Part shown: piece by piece, positions 54,084 through 63,136 of the stretch
How the letters are laid out: each line of letters starts with the position of its first letter
Position numbering within the stretch: the stretch's first letter is position 1
Assembly (NCBI GenBank): GCA_036655355.1
Contig: JAVVQG010000002.1
Coordinates: forward strand, 186,001-250,000
DNA length: 64,000 bases
Direction of reading: 5' to 3'
Source of the DNA: JAUNSR01 sp036655355
Lineage (GTDB): Bacteria; Bacteroidota; Bacteroidia; Bacteroidales; JAUNSR01
Position numbers and translations under genes: made by a program
The notes under the pieces: model-generated
Databases searched by the model: none
What the model saw: the letters and a program-made list of their open reading frames with translations, nothing else
Told to the model about the DNA's origin: nothing

Positions 54084-55727
54084 ATGAAAATTAGTAGGAT
54101 GAGTAAGTTAATGATGAATAAGTTAATGATGAATAAGTTAATGATGAAAAGATTAATGATGATCCCCCTGCTGTTCCTGCTCCTCACGGGATTTATGAAA
54201 GCACAGGGACTTTATATCGTGCCGCAGGATCTTTCTGCGAAGGGGTATGCGGTACACGTTGAATTGAGATGGACCAACCATCCGCAATTCACTTATGAGA
54301 TTTATAGCGCACCCGAAGGTTCTTCAAACTTCACGCTGCGCGGAACGACAGACAAAGCGTACTATTTCGATTTTGTCAATAATCCGGAGAATGCACAGAA
54401 CCTGGTGTACCGCGTAGTTCCTAAAGGAATGAGCGTTAAGTCGGCTACCGCCGAGAAATTCCAAGTACGTGCGGCAACCTCAAACTATACCGAAGAGGAA
54501 TTGCTCAACATGGTACAGGAGTATACGACCCGCTATTTTTATGACAATGCCGAGCCGGTTTCCAAGATGGCACGGGAGCGAAGTAACAGCTGGGACGGCC
54601 CGATCGTGACTACCGGGGGTACGGGATTCGGCATCATGGCCTTGATCGCCGGTGCCGAACGGGGATATTTCCCGAAAGAGAAACTATTCCTTTACTTGAA
54701 CGACATGGTTGCTTTTCTGAGTCGGATCGAGCGCTTTCACGGGGCCTGGGCACATTGGTATGACGCTAGCACCGGGAAACCGTTCAGCTTCAGCCAATAC
54801 GACGACGGCGGCGACCTGGTAGAGACGGCATTCCTGATGCAGGGGCTGCTTACGGCGCGACAATACCTGCGCAAAAGCGGACAGCCTCAGGAGATTGAAC
54901 TCGCATCCAAAATCAACACCTTGTGGGAAGAGGTTGAGTGGAACTGGTACACACAAGGTGGACGCGACTCCCTCTACTGGCATTGGTCGAAGAACTTCGG
55001 ATGGAAAATGAACCACGTCATCAAAGGGTTCGATGAAACCATGATCACCTACGTGCTGGCGGCTTCCTCTCCAACCTATCCGATTCGTCCCTCCGTCTAT
55101 CACAAAGGGTTCACCAACTCCTCCTATTTCAAGAACGGGAAATCCTATTACGGAATCAAATTGCCTTTGGGCATGGATTACGGCGGCCCTCTTTTCTTTA
55201 CCCATTATTCGTTTTTGGGACTTAATCCGAACGGCCTGAAAGATCAATACGCCAATTATTTCGAACGAAACCAAGCACATGCATTGATCCATTACCTCTA
55301 TGCGAAGGAAAACCCCAAAAAACACGTGGGCGTGAATGCGAATGCGTGGGGATTCACCTCCTCCGATGACCCGTTGGTCGGTTACACCTCCCACCATCCG
55401 GGTACGAATGATGAAAACGGTACCATATCGCCTACCGCAGCGCTCTCTTCCATCGTTTACACACCGAAAGAGAGCATGCAGGCCTTAAACTACTTCTACT
55501 TTGTGCTGGGTCCGATCCTATTCAATCAGTACGGATTCTATGACTCGTTCAACCTAGGCATGGTAGCGGGACAACAAGTGGTGCACAGCTACTTGGCCAT
55601 TGACCAGGGACCGATTGCAGTGATGATCGAAAACTACCGCAGTCAGTTGCTTTGGAATCTCTTCATGAGTAATCCGGAGATTCAGAAAGGGTTAACGGAA
55701 CTTGGTTTCAGTTTTAAGAGCAAATAA
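54084..55727 (+). CDS. GH144-type endo-beta-1,2-glucanase (glucoamylase-like), PUL 2
   Basis: 547 residues from 54084; in-frame ATGs within the leader repeats, such as 54144 (MKRLMMIPLL), would give a more usual signal peptide and may be the true start. After the signal (FMKAQ) comes a fibronectin-like domain (about 35-130), then an (alpha/alpha)6 barrel of the PF10091 glucoamylase-like family with SNSWDGPIVTTGGTGFGIMA, RFHGAWAHWYDASTG, DDGGDLVETAFLMQGLL and LGPILFNQYGFYDSFNLG. Characterised members from Chitinophaga are endo-beta-1,2-glucanases (GH144). It sits between a GH3 gene and SusCD. The enzyme is probably secreted to the periplasm, since a lipobox is not seen. Confidence 0.85.
   Translation: MKISRMSKLMMNKLMMNKLMMKRLMMIPLLFLLLTGFMKAQGLYIVPQDLSAKGYAVHVELRWTNHPQFTYEIYSAPEGSSNFTLRGTTDKAYYFDFVNNPENAQNLVYRVVPKGMSVKSATAEKFQVRAATSNYTEEELLNMVQEYTTRYFYDNAEPVSKMARERSNSWDGPIVTTGGTGFGIMALIAGAERGYFPKEKLFLYLNDMVAFLSRIERFHGAWAHWYDASTGKPFSFSQYDDGGDLVETAFLMQGLLTARQYLRKSGQPQEIELASKINTLWEEVEWNWYTQGGRDSLYWHWSKNFGWKMNHVIKGFDETMITYVLAASSPTYPIRPSVYHKGFTNSSYFKNGKSYYGIKLPLGMDYGGPLFFTHYSFLGLNPNGLKDQYANYFERNQAHALIHYLYAKENPKKHVGVNANAWGFTSSDDPLVGYTSHHPGTNDENGTISPTAALSSIVYTPKESMQALNYFYFVLGPILFNQYGFYDSFNLGMVAGQQVVHSYLAIDQGPIAVMIENYRSQLLWNLFMSNPEIQKGLTELGFSFKSK
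54105..54161 (+). repeat. 15-bp tandem repeat inside the GH144 start region
   Basis: The codons AAG TTA ATG ATG AAT occur in about four copies (last ones with AAA or AGA), giving KLMMN-KLMMN-KLMMK-RLMM before the signal-peptide core. The unit is a multiple of three and holds two ATG each, so copy changes would keep the frame and move the start. Confidence 0.85.
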
Positions 55728-55739
55728 CGAATTACTTCC

Positions 55740-55830
55740 GAATAATACCATTCGATACAAGACAAAGCTTCTAATAATAGCATGCGATGTAAAACACTTG
55801 AATAATATCATTTAATACGATGTAAATATG
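55740..55830 (+). repeat. Three degenerate tandem units of about 30 bp before susC of PUL 2
   Basis: Units start at 55740 (GAATAATACCATTCGATAC), 55771 (CTAATAATAGCATGCGATG) and 55800 (GAATAATATCATTTAATAC). They fill the space between the GH144 stop and the susC ATG, which falls inside the third unit's end. Confidence 0.65.
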
Positions 55831-58800
55831 AATCGAAAAACAATTCTCAGCTTCTTAGTCAGCTGGATACTTTGCAGCATAGGTGTTCTTTATGCTCAAA
55901 ATATCACAGTAAAAGGTACGATTACGGACGGCACAAACGGCGAAACGCTGATCGGGGCCTCTGTAATTGAAAAAGGGACAACAAACGGGGTGATAACCGA
56001 TTACGACGGGAATTTCCAAATCAGCGTTCCGGCAAATGCTGTGCTTGAAATGAGTTACGTGGGCTATATCAAAAAAGAGATCACCGTTACCAATGCCGGA
56101 CCGTATAAAGTTACGCTCGTTCCGGACAACCAGCAATTGGACGAGGTAGTCGTTGTAGGATACGGTCAGCAGAAAGTGAAAGACCTGACCGCTCCCATCA
56201 CGACGATCAAAGGATCCAATCTGAGTCAGGAGATGGCCAGCAACCCGGTACAGGCCCTTCAGGGTAAAGTGGCCGGTGTTCAGATCACCAATACCGGTGC
56301 TCCGGGCGGTGGCGTTTCCGTAAAGATCCGCGGTGTGGGTTCCATCGGCGATTATGCCAATCCACTTTACATCGTAGACGGGGCTTTTGTCGATAACATC
56401 GACTTCCTAAGTTCTTCGGACATTCAGGACCTGACGATTTTGAAAGATGCTTCCGCTGCAGCGATCTACGGGGTAAGAGCCGCTAACGGTGTGGTACTCG
56501 TAACGACCAAACGGGGGGTAACCGAACGCGCAACGATTTCGTTCGATACCTACATGGGCGCACAAACTCCGATCAACATCGTGAAGCTTTCGGACAAACA
56601 GCAATACATCACCGCACTGAATGAAGCCTTTCAGGGACAAAGCGGTTATCCGAAAGACCCGAATAGCTATCCCGGTAATACGGATTGGTATAATGTATTG
56701 ACGCGCGACGCAGGAACAGCAGCCGCCAATCTCGACATTTCGGGAGCTACCGGAAAGACGAACTACTCGTTCGGTGCCAACTATTTCTGGAAGAACGGTA
56801 TCATGCAGTCTGTAAACAACTACCAACGTTTCAACTTCAGAACCAGAATCGAACAAACGGTTTACGATTGGTTGAAAGTGGGAGCCAACATCGTCTATTC
56901 CGTAAACCAACAGGCCTTACCGAATACGAATGCCTTTGCGCAGGCTTTTGTAAACCCTCCTGTTTATCCGGTTTACAATGCTGCTAATTCAGCTGCGTTC
57001 CCGATCGACTTCGATTCGCCGCAACGTTATGGATACGGCAATGCGTACGGTAACCCGAAAGCATTCGCTTATTACAACAACAACACCGAGAAAGGATACA
57101 ACCTCGTATTGTCCACATTCTTGGAGGTGAACTTGCTTCAGAACAAATTGAAATACCGCTTGTCTTACAATGCCGATATTCGTGAATTCAGACAACGCGT
57201 CTATACTCCGAAATATTTCGTTGGCGGATCACAGGGTACCGATGAGTCGCAGCTCAGCAAAACATTCGGTCACGCCGAAACCCGAATCATCGACAACCTG
57301 ATCACCTATTCCGATACGTTTGGCAAGAATAACTACTCCATCCTGCTCGGACAATCCACCCGCGTAGAGAACTTCCAGAGTCTGACGGGAACAGCCGTGA
57401 GGGTACCGGATTTTGACGATCAGTCGCTTTACCTCTCTCAGGGTGGTTCAGCATTAAAAGACCGTTATGCTTCTGATGCCGGAAACCTGTACCACGGAGT
57501 TTCTTTCTTCGTTCGCGGTACTTGGAACTATGACGACAGATACCTTGCTTCCGCAACGTTCCGTGCCGACGGTAGCTCGAAATTCCAGGAGAAATGGGGT
57601 TACTTCCCATCCATCGGTCTGGGTTGGAACGTTACCAGTGAGGAATTCATGGCAGACGTAGATTGGTTGAATAACCTCAAAGTAAGAGGTAGCTGGGGTT
57701 TATTGGGTAATGACAACGTACCGGCCAACTCAGCTGTGATCTTAGGCGATAAGGGAATCGGCAGCTCCGCGATCTTCGGTGATTACATCTATGACGGTAT
57801 CGGCGCACAGACTGTTTTCCAGAACAACATCAAATGGGAGACCGTGAGCGAGTACGACTTCGGTTTCGACTGGGGTGTGCTTGACAATCGCCTGACCGGT
57901 GAATTCGACTATTACAACCGTACAACCCGTAACGTGGTGTTCTTCGCACCGATAGCAGCCGGAGGCGGTAAAGTGGAATTGCTCGGAAACAACGGTAAAG
58001 TACGCAACTCCGGTTTTGAGGTAACGTTGGCTTGGAGCGACAAATTGAAGAACGGACTGAAATACAACGCCGGATTAAACTTCACTTCCATCAAGAACGA
58101 GGTGTTGGAATTGACCGGTCGCGATTTTATTCCGGGTGCCGAGATCAATGGTATCTTCTCAACACGTACGCAGGTGGGTGAACCGATCGGATCTTTCTAC
58201 GGCTACAAAATCGAGGGCGTTTATCAGACAGCAAGTGAAATTCCCGCCGATCTCGCCGCTTCAGGTGTGAAACCGGGTTATTTCAAATACAAAGATGTCA
58301 ACAACGACGGCTCTATCAATGAGAATGACCGCACGTTCCTTGGCTCACCGATTCCGAAAGTGTTGTTGGGTGCTAATCTAGGATTGGAATACAAAGGTTT
58401 CGATGCCAGCATCCAGTTCACAGCGCAATTGGGTAACAAGATCCTCAATGCCAAACGCATGAACCGTATTGTCTTCTCCGATGCCAATTACGATACTAAT
58501 TTCTTCGATAACCGATGGACAGGAGCCAACACAACAAATAAATACCCTTCTGCCCAAGCTTATAACGCATCCATCACCCAACAGGCAAATAGTTTCTTTG
58601 TTGAGAACGGATCTTATTTCAGCATCCAGAATATTACTTTGGGATACTCCTTTACAAAGATTCCTCACATCCAGAAACTAAGAGTCTATGCAACTGCACA
58701 GAATCCGCTGATGACTTTTAAATACAACGGTTTCACCACTCAGATCGGTGGTTCTCCGATTGCAAGCGGCATCGACACAAGCGTTTATCCGATGCAGTCA

Positions 58801-58833
58801 ATCTGGTCACTTGGTTTTGCCATCAGTTATTAA
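55828..58833 (+). CDS. SusC/RagA TonB-dependent outer-membrane transporter, PUL 2
   Basis: 1001 residues and complete. Signal peptide (1-23, ending LYAQ), carboxypeptidase-regulatory-like domain (about 25-105, VKGTITDGTNGETLIGASVI), TonB box region near EVVVVGYGQQKVKD, plug domain (about 115-235, with NPVQALQGKVAGVQI and LTILKDASAAAIYGVRAANG), then a 22-strand barrel to the terminal aromatic SLGFAISY. SusC proteins import oligosaccharides across the outer membrane using TonB-ExbBD energy. With the GH144 and GH3 genes upstream and susD downstream the PUL is complete for beta-1,2-glucan (sophoro-oligosaccharides), as an inference. A repeat of about 104 bp separates it from susD. Confidence 0.95.
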   Translation: MNRKTILSFLVSWILCSIGVLYAQNITVKGTITDGTNGETLIGASVIEKGTTNGVITDYDGNFQISVPANAVLEMSYVGYIKKEITVTNAGPYKVTLVPDNQQLDEVVVVGYGQQKVKDLTAPITTIKGSNLSQEMASNPVQALQGKVAGVQITNTGAPGGGVSVKIRGVGSIGDYANPLYIVDGAFVDNIDFLSSSDIQDLTILKDASAAAIYGVRAANGVVLVTTKRGVTERATISFDTYMGAQTPINIVKLSDKQQYITALNEAFQGQSGYPKDPNSYPGNTDWYNVLTRDAGTAAANLDISGATGKTNYSFGANYFWKNGIMQSVNNYQRFNFRTRIEQTVYDWLKVGANIVYSVNQQALPNTNAFAQAFVNPPVYPVYNAANSAAFPIDFDSPQRYGYGNAYGNPKAFAYYNNNTEKGYNLVLSTFLEVNLLQNKLKYRLSYNADIREFRQRVYTPKYFVGGSQGTDESQLSKTFGHAETRIIDNLITYSDTFGKNNYSILLGQSTRVENFQSLTGTAVRVPDFDDQSLYLSQGGSALKDRYASDAGNLYHGVSFFVRGTWNYDDRYLASATFRADGSSKFQEKWGYFPSIGLGWNVTSEEFMADVDWLNNLKVRGSWGLLGNDNVPANSAVILGDKGIGSSAIFGDYIYDGIGAQTVFQNNIKWETVSEYDFGFDWGVLDNRLTGEFDYYNRTTRNVVFFAPIAAGGGKVELLGNNGKVRNSGFEVTLAWSDKLKNGLKYNAGLNFTSIKNEVLELTGRDFIPGAEINGIFSTRTQVGEPIGSFYGYKIEGVYQTASEIPADLAASGVKPGYFKYKDVNNDGSINENDRTFLGSPIPKVLLGANLGLEYKGFDASIQFTAQLGNKILNAKRMNRIVFSDANYDTNFFDNRWTGANTTNKYPSAQAYNASITQQANSFFVENGSYFSIQNITLGYSFTKIPHIQKLRVYATAQNPLMTFKYNGFTTQIGGSPIASGIDTSVYPMQSIWSLGFAISY

Positions 58834-58850
58834 TCAAATAAAAAATGTAC

Positions 58851-58954
58851 AAATGAAATCGCCATAGCTCATCTAATGTTGAGATACCCAACTAAAGGTA
58901 TATAGATGGCGCATTTGACTTTAGCGTTAAAAAATAAAAGATACACAAATGAAA
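58851..58954 (+). repeat. Palindromic dispersed repeat, copy C, overlapping the susD start codon
   Basis: 104 bp similar to copies A and B. CGCCAT (58860-58865) pairs with ATGGCG (58916-58921), extended by CAAATG (58850-58855) with CATTTG (58922-58927). Ends are marked by a direct repeat ACAAATGAAA (58849-58858 and 58945-58954). The ATG in the second copy is the susD start codon. Confidence 0.85.
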
Positions 58955-60430
58955 AGACATATTTTTCCAATTCTCTTGCTCGGCGCGACCCTGATGGGTG
59001 GTTGTTCGGATTTTCTGGATATTCGTCCGGAGAACTCCGTGCCGGTACAAGGTCTTGATTATGCAAATCCCGACAACCTGTTCTTGCCGATCAGTGCCTC
59101 TTACGCGAGTATGCGTAACAATGACGCGCACTCTTTCCCATTCTTCGGGATGTTTGAAATTGCCAGTGATAACTCCGTGAAAGGCAGTTCACCGTCGGAC
59201 AATCCGCCGATGGGCGATATCGACAAATTGAAATTCGAACCGGGAAACTACTTGTTCAACAACATCTGGACCGCATTTTTCAATGTAGTCAGTGTCTCCA
59301 ACTACGCCATTGAAGCGATGGATAAATTCAATGCCGAATTGCCTATTGACGCCGACAAGAAATTAGCCCTTCAGTATCAGGGAGAAGCGAAAACCATTCG
59401 TGCCTACGCTTATTTCCAGTTGACACGCATGTTTGGACGCTTACCGTTGATCAACAAAAGTTATACGGCGGAAGAGCTCGGCAAACTACCACAGGCATCC
59501 ACTGCCGAGTTGTACCAGTTCATCATCAATGACCTGACCGAAGCGATCGAGGTGCTTCCGGATTCTTATTCAGCACTTTATCCGGGCCGAATCACAAAAT
59601 ATACTGCTGCTGGCATCTTGGCTAAAGCGCAACTATACAATAAGAACTACAATGCCGTAGCTTCACTTTGCGACATGATCATCTCTTCAGGCAATTTCGA
59701 ACTGCTTCCGGTTTTCCGCAATTATTTCAGCGTAGCGGGCAAGAATAGCAAAGAATCCATCTTTGAGATTCAGTCATCCACCTTGGGCAACACCAACGGC
59801 GAAGCAACGTATCTGGAATATTCCTACCAACAGGGTCCGCGTAACAACGCTCCGGCCAACATGCAGGGATGGGGCTTCAACGTACCGTCTCAGGACCTAA
59901 TCGATTTCTACACCGAACGAGGCGAAGTGATCCGTCCCGCCACGACCCTCCTCTACCGAGGTACAAAAACCCCGGAAGGCGACAGCATCAAATGGCAATG
60001 TGAAAATCCGGTATACAACGGCAAAGCCTACACCCCTTCGTATGACAACACATGGGCTTTCAACGGTTACGGCTTTAACCAGAACGTGCGCATACTCCGC
60101 TATGCCGACATACTCTTGATGTATGCAGAAGCGGTGACACAGGGTGCCACTCCAGGCTCAATGACAGCAGCGGAAGCTTTCAACGAAGTGCGTACTCGCG
60201 CCGGAATGCCGACCATCGCTTCACCTACGCTTCAGCAGATCTGGGACGAACGCAGAGCGGAACTGGCGCTGGAACAAGACCGATTCTTCGATCTGATCCG
60301 TACAGGACAGGCTCAAGCCGTATTCGCAGCCATCGGACTAACCTTTAATCCGGATAAGAACAACGTCTATCCGATTCCAAGCAACCAGTTGGATCTGAAT
60401 CCGAACCTGACTCAGAATCCGAACTATTGA
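58949..60430 (+). CDS. SusD/RagB-family nutrient-binding lipoprotein, PUL 2
   Basis: 493 residues. Signal peptide with lipobox LMGGC, then SDFLDIRPENSV. SusD blocks: EAKTIRAYAYFQLTRMFGRLPL, AEAFNEVRTRAG, WDERRAELALEQDRFFDLIRTG and VYPIPSNQLDLNPNLTQNPNY. It would form the surface lid of the SusC at 55828 and bind the glycan. Its start lies at the end of palindromic repeat C, so its translation-initiation region is set by the repeat. The gene ends at a strong bidirectional terminator. Confidence 0.95.
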   Translation: MKRHIFPILLLGATLMGGCSDFLDIRPENSVPVQGLDYANPDNLFLPISASYASMRNNDAHSFPFFGMFEIASDNSVKGSSPSDNPPMGDIDKLKFEPGNYLFNNIWTAFFNVVSVSNYAIEAMDKFNAELPIDADKKLALQYQGEAKTIRAYAYFQLTRMFGRLPLINKSYTAEELGKLPQASTAELYQFIINDLTEAIEVLPDSYSALYPGRITKYTAAGILAKAQLYNKNYNAVASLCDMIISSGNFELLPVFRNYFSVAGKNSKESIFEIQSSTLGNTNGEATYLEYSYQQGPRNNAPANMQGWGFNVPSQDLIDFYTERGEVIRPATTLLYRGTKTPEGDSIKWQCENPVYNGKAYTPSYDNTWAFNGYGFNQNVRILRYADILLMYAEAVTQGATPGSMTAAEAFNEVRTRAGMPTIASPTLQQIWDERRAELALEQDRFFDLIRTGQAQAVFAAIGLTFNPDKNNVYPIPSNQLDLNPNLTQNPNY

Positions 60431-60448
60431 TAAGATACCCTAAAACGC

Positions 60449-60486
60449 AAGAAAGGCCGTTTCCCAATACGGGAACGGCCTTTCTT
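60449..60486. terminator. Bidirectional terminator between susD and nqrF
   Basis: Stem AAGAAAGGCCGTT... / ...AACGGCCTTTCTT of about 16 bp with one bulge and a 5-nt loop, between two converging operons. Between it and nqrF (60487-60576) I see nothing else. Confidence 0.85.
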
Positions 60487-60576
60487 ATATTCAGTATTTG
60501 ACAACTGCATTCGTACGGTGTACCTGTGAATTTTACAGGCTCATTTCTTACGAATGATTGTAGTAATTGCGGAGAA

Positions 60577-61836
60577 TTAAGCTCCGAAGTCGTCGAAGTA
60601 CAACATTTCGCGTGGAACGCCCAAGCTGTCAAGCATGCCTTCAACGGCTTTCGCCATTGGGCCGGGACCACACATGTAGTATTCGATATCTTCCGGTGCC
60701 TCATGTTTCGAAAGATATTCGTCATGAATAACCTGGTGGATAAATCCGACATAACCGGTCCAGTTGTCCTCAGGACGAGGATCAGACAATGCGATGTTGA
60801 ATTTAAAGTTAGGGAACTGACGTTCGATTTCACGGAAATCCTCTTCGTAGAAGATCTCGTTTTTAGAACGGGCACCATACCAGTAAGAAACCTGACGGTC
60901 TGTTGTTTTCAATGTTTTGAACAAGTGAAGCAACTGCGCACGAAGCGGAGCCATACCTGCACCACCACCGATGTACAACATTTCGCTCTTCGTTTCCTGG
61001 ATGTGGAAGTCACCGTAAGGACCGGACATCATCACTTTATCACCCGGTTTCAGGTTAAAGATGTAAGATGAACCGATACCCGGTTTAACATCCATCCAGC
61101 CGCCTTTCTGGCGATCGAACGGAGGCGTTGCGATACGTACGTTCAACATGATGATGTCACCCTCTGCAGGGTAGCTGGCCATCGAGTAAGCACGGATCGT
61201 AGGTTCGTCATTCTTGCAGGCAAGATCCCACATTTTGAACTTATCCCATTCGCCTTTGAAGCGCTCTTCGATATCGAAGTCAGAGAATTTAAGATCGTAT
61301 GCAGGGATTTTGATCTGAGCGTAGCTACCCGGTTTGAAGTCCATGTGCTCGCCTGCAGGCAAAGCAACCACGAATTCTTTGATGAAAGAAGCAACGTTTT
61401 TGTTAGAAACAACCGTACATTCCCACTCTTTCACACCGAACACCTCTTCCGGTACCTGGATGATCGCGTTTTCTTTGATTTTAGCCTGACATGCAAGACG
61501 CCAGTTTTCTTTGATCTGTTTACGAGAGTAGAAACCTACCTCTGTAGGAAGAATCTCGCCCGCACCCTCTTCGATCTGACAACGGCACTGGCCACATTTA
61601 CCACCACCACCGCAGGCAGAAGAAAGGAAGATTCCGGCTTCCTGCAACGCGCCAAGGGCAGTTGTACCGATAGCCGTTTCAGTTTCTTTTTCGCCATTGA
61701 TAACCACCTTTACGTTTCCGGACGGTACCAATTTTGCTTTAGCAAACAACAACAGGGCAACCAAGGCCAACACCACAATCAAGAAGATTGCTACTGCCGC
61801 GATGATCGTTGTAGTTGATATCATTAATAAAGTCAT
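60577..61836 (-). CDS. nqrF: Na+-NQR subunit F (NADH:ubiquinone oxidoreductase, Na+-translocating)
   Basis: 419 residues (start at 61824 also possible). It takes electrons from NADH into the complex. One N-terminal membrane helix (about 8-31), a 2Fe-2S ferredoxin domain with Cys75, Cys81, Cys84 and Cys116 (SSACGGGGKCGQCRC and WRLACQ), then a FAD domain (RAYSMASYP) and the NADH domain (IGGGAGMAPLRAQL, CGPGPMAKAV). Last gene of the nqr operon; 26 bp after nqrE. Confidence 0.97.
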   Translation of the reverse strand: MTLLMISTTTIIAAVAIFLIVVLALVALLLFAKAKLVPSGNVKVVINGEKETETAIGTTALGALQEAGIFLSSACGGGGKCGQCRCQIEEGAGEILPTEVGFYSRKQIKENWRLACQAKIKENAIIQVPEEVFGVKEWECTVVSNKNVASFIKEFVVALPAGEHMDFKPGSYAQIKIPAYDLKFSDFDIEERFKGEWDKFKMWDLACKNDEPTIRAYSMASYPAEGDIIMLNVRIATPPFDRQKGGWMDVKPGIGSSYIFNLKPGDKVMMSGPYGDFHIQETKSEMLYIGGGAGMAPLRAQLLHLFKTLKTTDRQVSYWYGARSKNEIFYEEDFREIERQFPNFKFNIALSDPRPEDNWTGYVGFIHQVIHDEYLSKHEAPEDIEYYMCGPGPMAKAVEGMLDSLGVPREMLYFDDFGA

Positions 61837-61862
61837 TACTATTCAGTTTTAATGAGTTGATA

Positions 61863-62477
61863 TTAAAGTTTGATACCAAGGAAACTCATGAATGCGATAC
61901 CCATAAGTCCGGTAATGATAAAAGTGATACCAAGACCTTTCAATGGTTTAGGCACATCAGAATAGGTAATTTTCTCACGAATCGCGGCGATACCTACAAT
62001 AGCAAGCAACCAGCCGATACCGGAACCGATACCGTAAACAGTTGCTTCGCCGATGTTGATGAAGTTACGCTGCTGCATGAACAAAGATCCACCAAGAATC
62101 GCACAGTTTACCGCGATCAAAGGCAAGAAGATACCTAGTGATGCGTAAAGTGCAGGTGTGAATTTCTCCACTACCATCTCTACGATCTGTACCATGGCCG
62201 CGATTACGGCGATAAACATGATAAAGCTCAAGAAGCTCAAATCAACGTTTGCAAGGCTTGGGCTCAACCATGAAAGTGCACCCGCGCGAAGTATTTTAGT
62301 TTCCAAAAGGTAGTTCACCGGAAGTGTTACGGCCAATACGAAAGTTACCGCAAGACCAAGTCCCATCGCTGTTTTTACATTCTTAGATACAGCAAGGTAA
62401 GAACACATCCCTAAGAAGTAGGCAAACACCATGTTGTCGATAAAGATCGACTTGACGAAAAGATTTAAATATTCCAT
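61863..62477 (-). CDS. nqrE: Na+-NQR subunit E
   Basis: 204 residues, six membrane helices, homologous to RnfA. FAYFLGMCSYLAVSKNV and GSLFMQQRNFINIGEATVYG are family blocks; the Cys of the first block is one of those that hold the membrane 2Fe-2S cluster shared by NqrD and NqrE. It follows nqrD by 24 bp. Confidence 0.96.
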   Translation of the reverse strand: MEYLNLFVKSIFIDNMVFAYFLGMCSYLAVSKNVKTAMGLGLAVTFVLAVTLPVNYLLETKILRAGALSWLSPSLANVDLSFLSFIMFIAVIAAMVQIVEMVVEKFTPALYASLGIFLPLIAVNCAILGGSLFMQQRNFINIGEATVYGIGSGIGWLLAIVGIAAIREKITYSDVPKPLKGLGITFIITGLMGIAFMSFLGIKL

Positions 62478-62501
62478 TATTCTATTGGGTTTGTGTTGTT
62501 A

Positions 62502-63125
62502 TTATTCCTGCATATCAGGGTTCTTCAAGCGATGAACCCAAATGATACAACCTACTACGATAAGCGCCATTGGAGGTAGGATCATCAAACCGTTATTCTG
62601 GTAACCCAGGTCGTAAACGAACTGAGGGATCACCTGAATTCCGAACAATGTTCCAGAACCAAGAAGCTCACGGAAAAATGCTACGATCAATAGGATGATC
62701 GAGTAACCGATACCGTTGCCAAGACCGTCCAAAAACGCAGGCCAAGGTTTGTTACCCAATGCAAATGCCTCAAGACGTCCCATTAGGATACAGTTCGTAA
62801 TGATCAAACCTACGAATACGGAAAGCTGCTTGCTCACCTCGTAAGCGAACGCTTTCAAAATCTGGTCAACGATGATTACCAAAGCAGCCACTACCACCAA
62901 CTGAACGATGATACGGATACGGTTCGGAATCGTATTACGCAAAAGTGATACGATTACACAGGCAAATGACAATACTGCTGTCAGTGACAAAGACATCACC
63001 AAAGCAGGTTCCATCTGTGCGGTTACCGCAAGAGCGGAACAGATACCCAATACCTGTACGATAACGGGGTTGTTCTTCGAAAGCGGGCCCAGAAGGATTT
63101 CTTTGTTCTTATCTGATAAAAACAT
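62502..63125 (-). CDS. nqrD: Na+-NQR subunit D
   Basis: 207 residues, six membrane helices, related to NqrE in inverted topology. NNPVIVQVLGICSALAVT carries the cluster Cys, and LIITNCILMGRLEAFALG the second conserved block with a Cys. With NqrE it lines the path between the periplasmic and cytosolic electron carriers. 11 bp after nqrC. Confidence 0.96.
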   Translation of the reverse strand: MFLSDKNKEILLGPLSKNNPVIVQVLGICSALAVTAQMEPALVMSLSLTAVLSFACVIVSLLRNTIPNRIRIIVQLVVVAALVIIVDQILKAFAYEVSKQLSVFVGLIITNCILMGRLEAFALGNKPWPAFLDGLGNGIGYSIILLIVAFFRELLGSGTLFGIQVIPQFVYDLGYQNNGLMILPPMALIVVGCIIWVHRLKNPDMQE

Positions 63126-63136
63126 AATCTATAATT

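Noticed and set aside
54684..55397. 237-residue minus-strand frame inside the GH144 gene
   Set aside because: Antisense shadow; the plus frame has the conserved barrel motifs.
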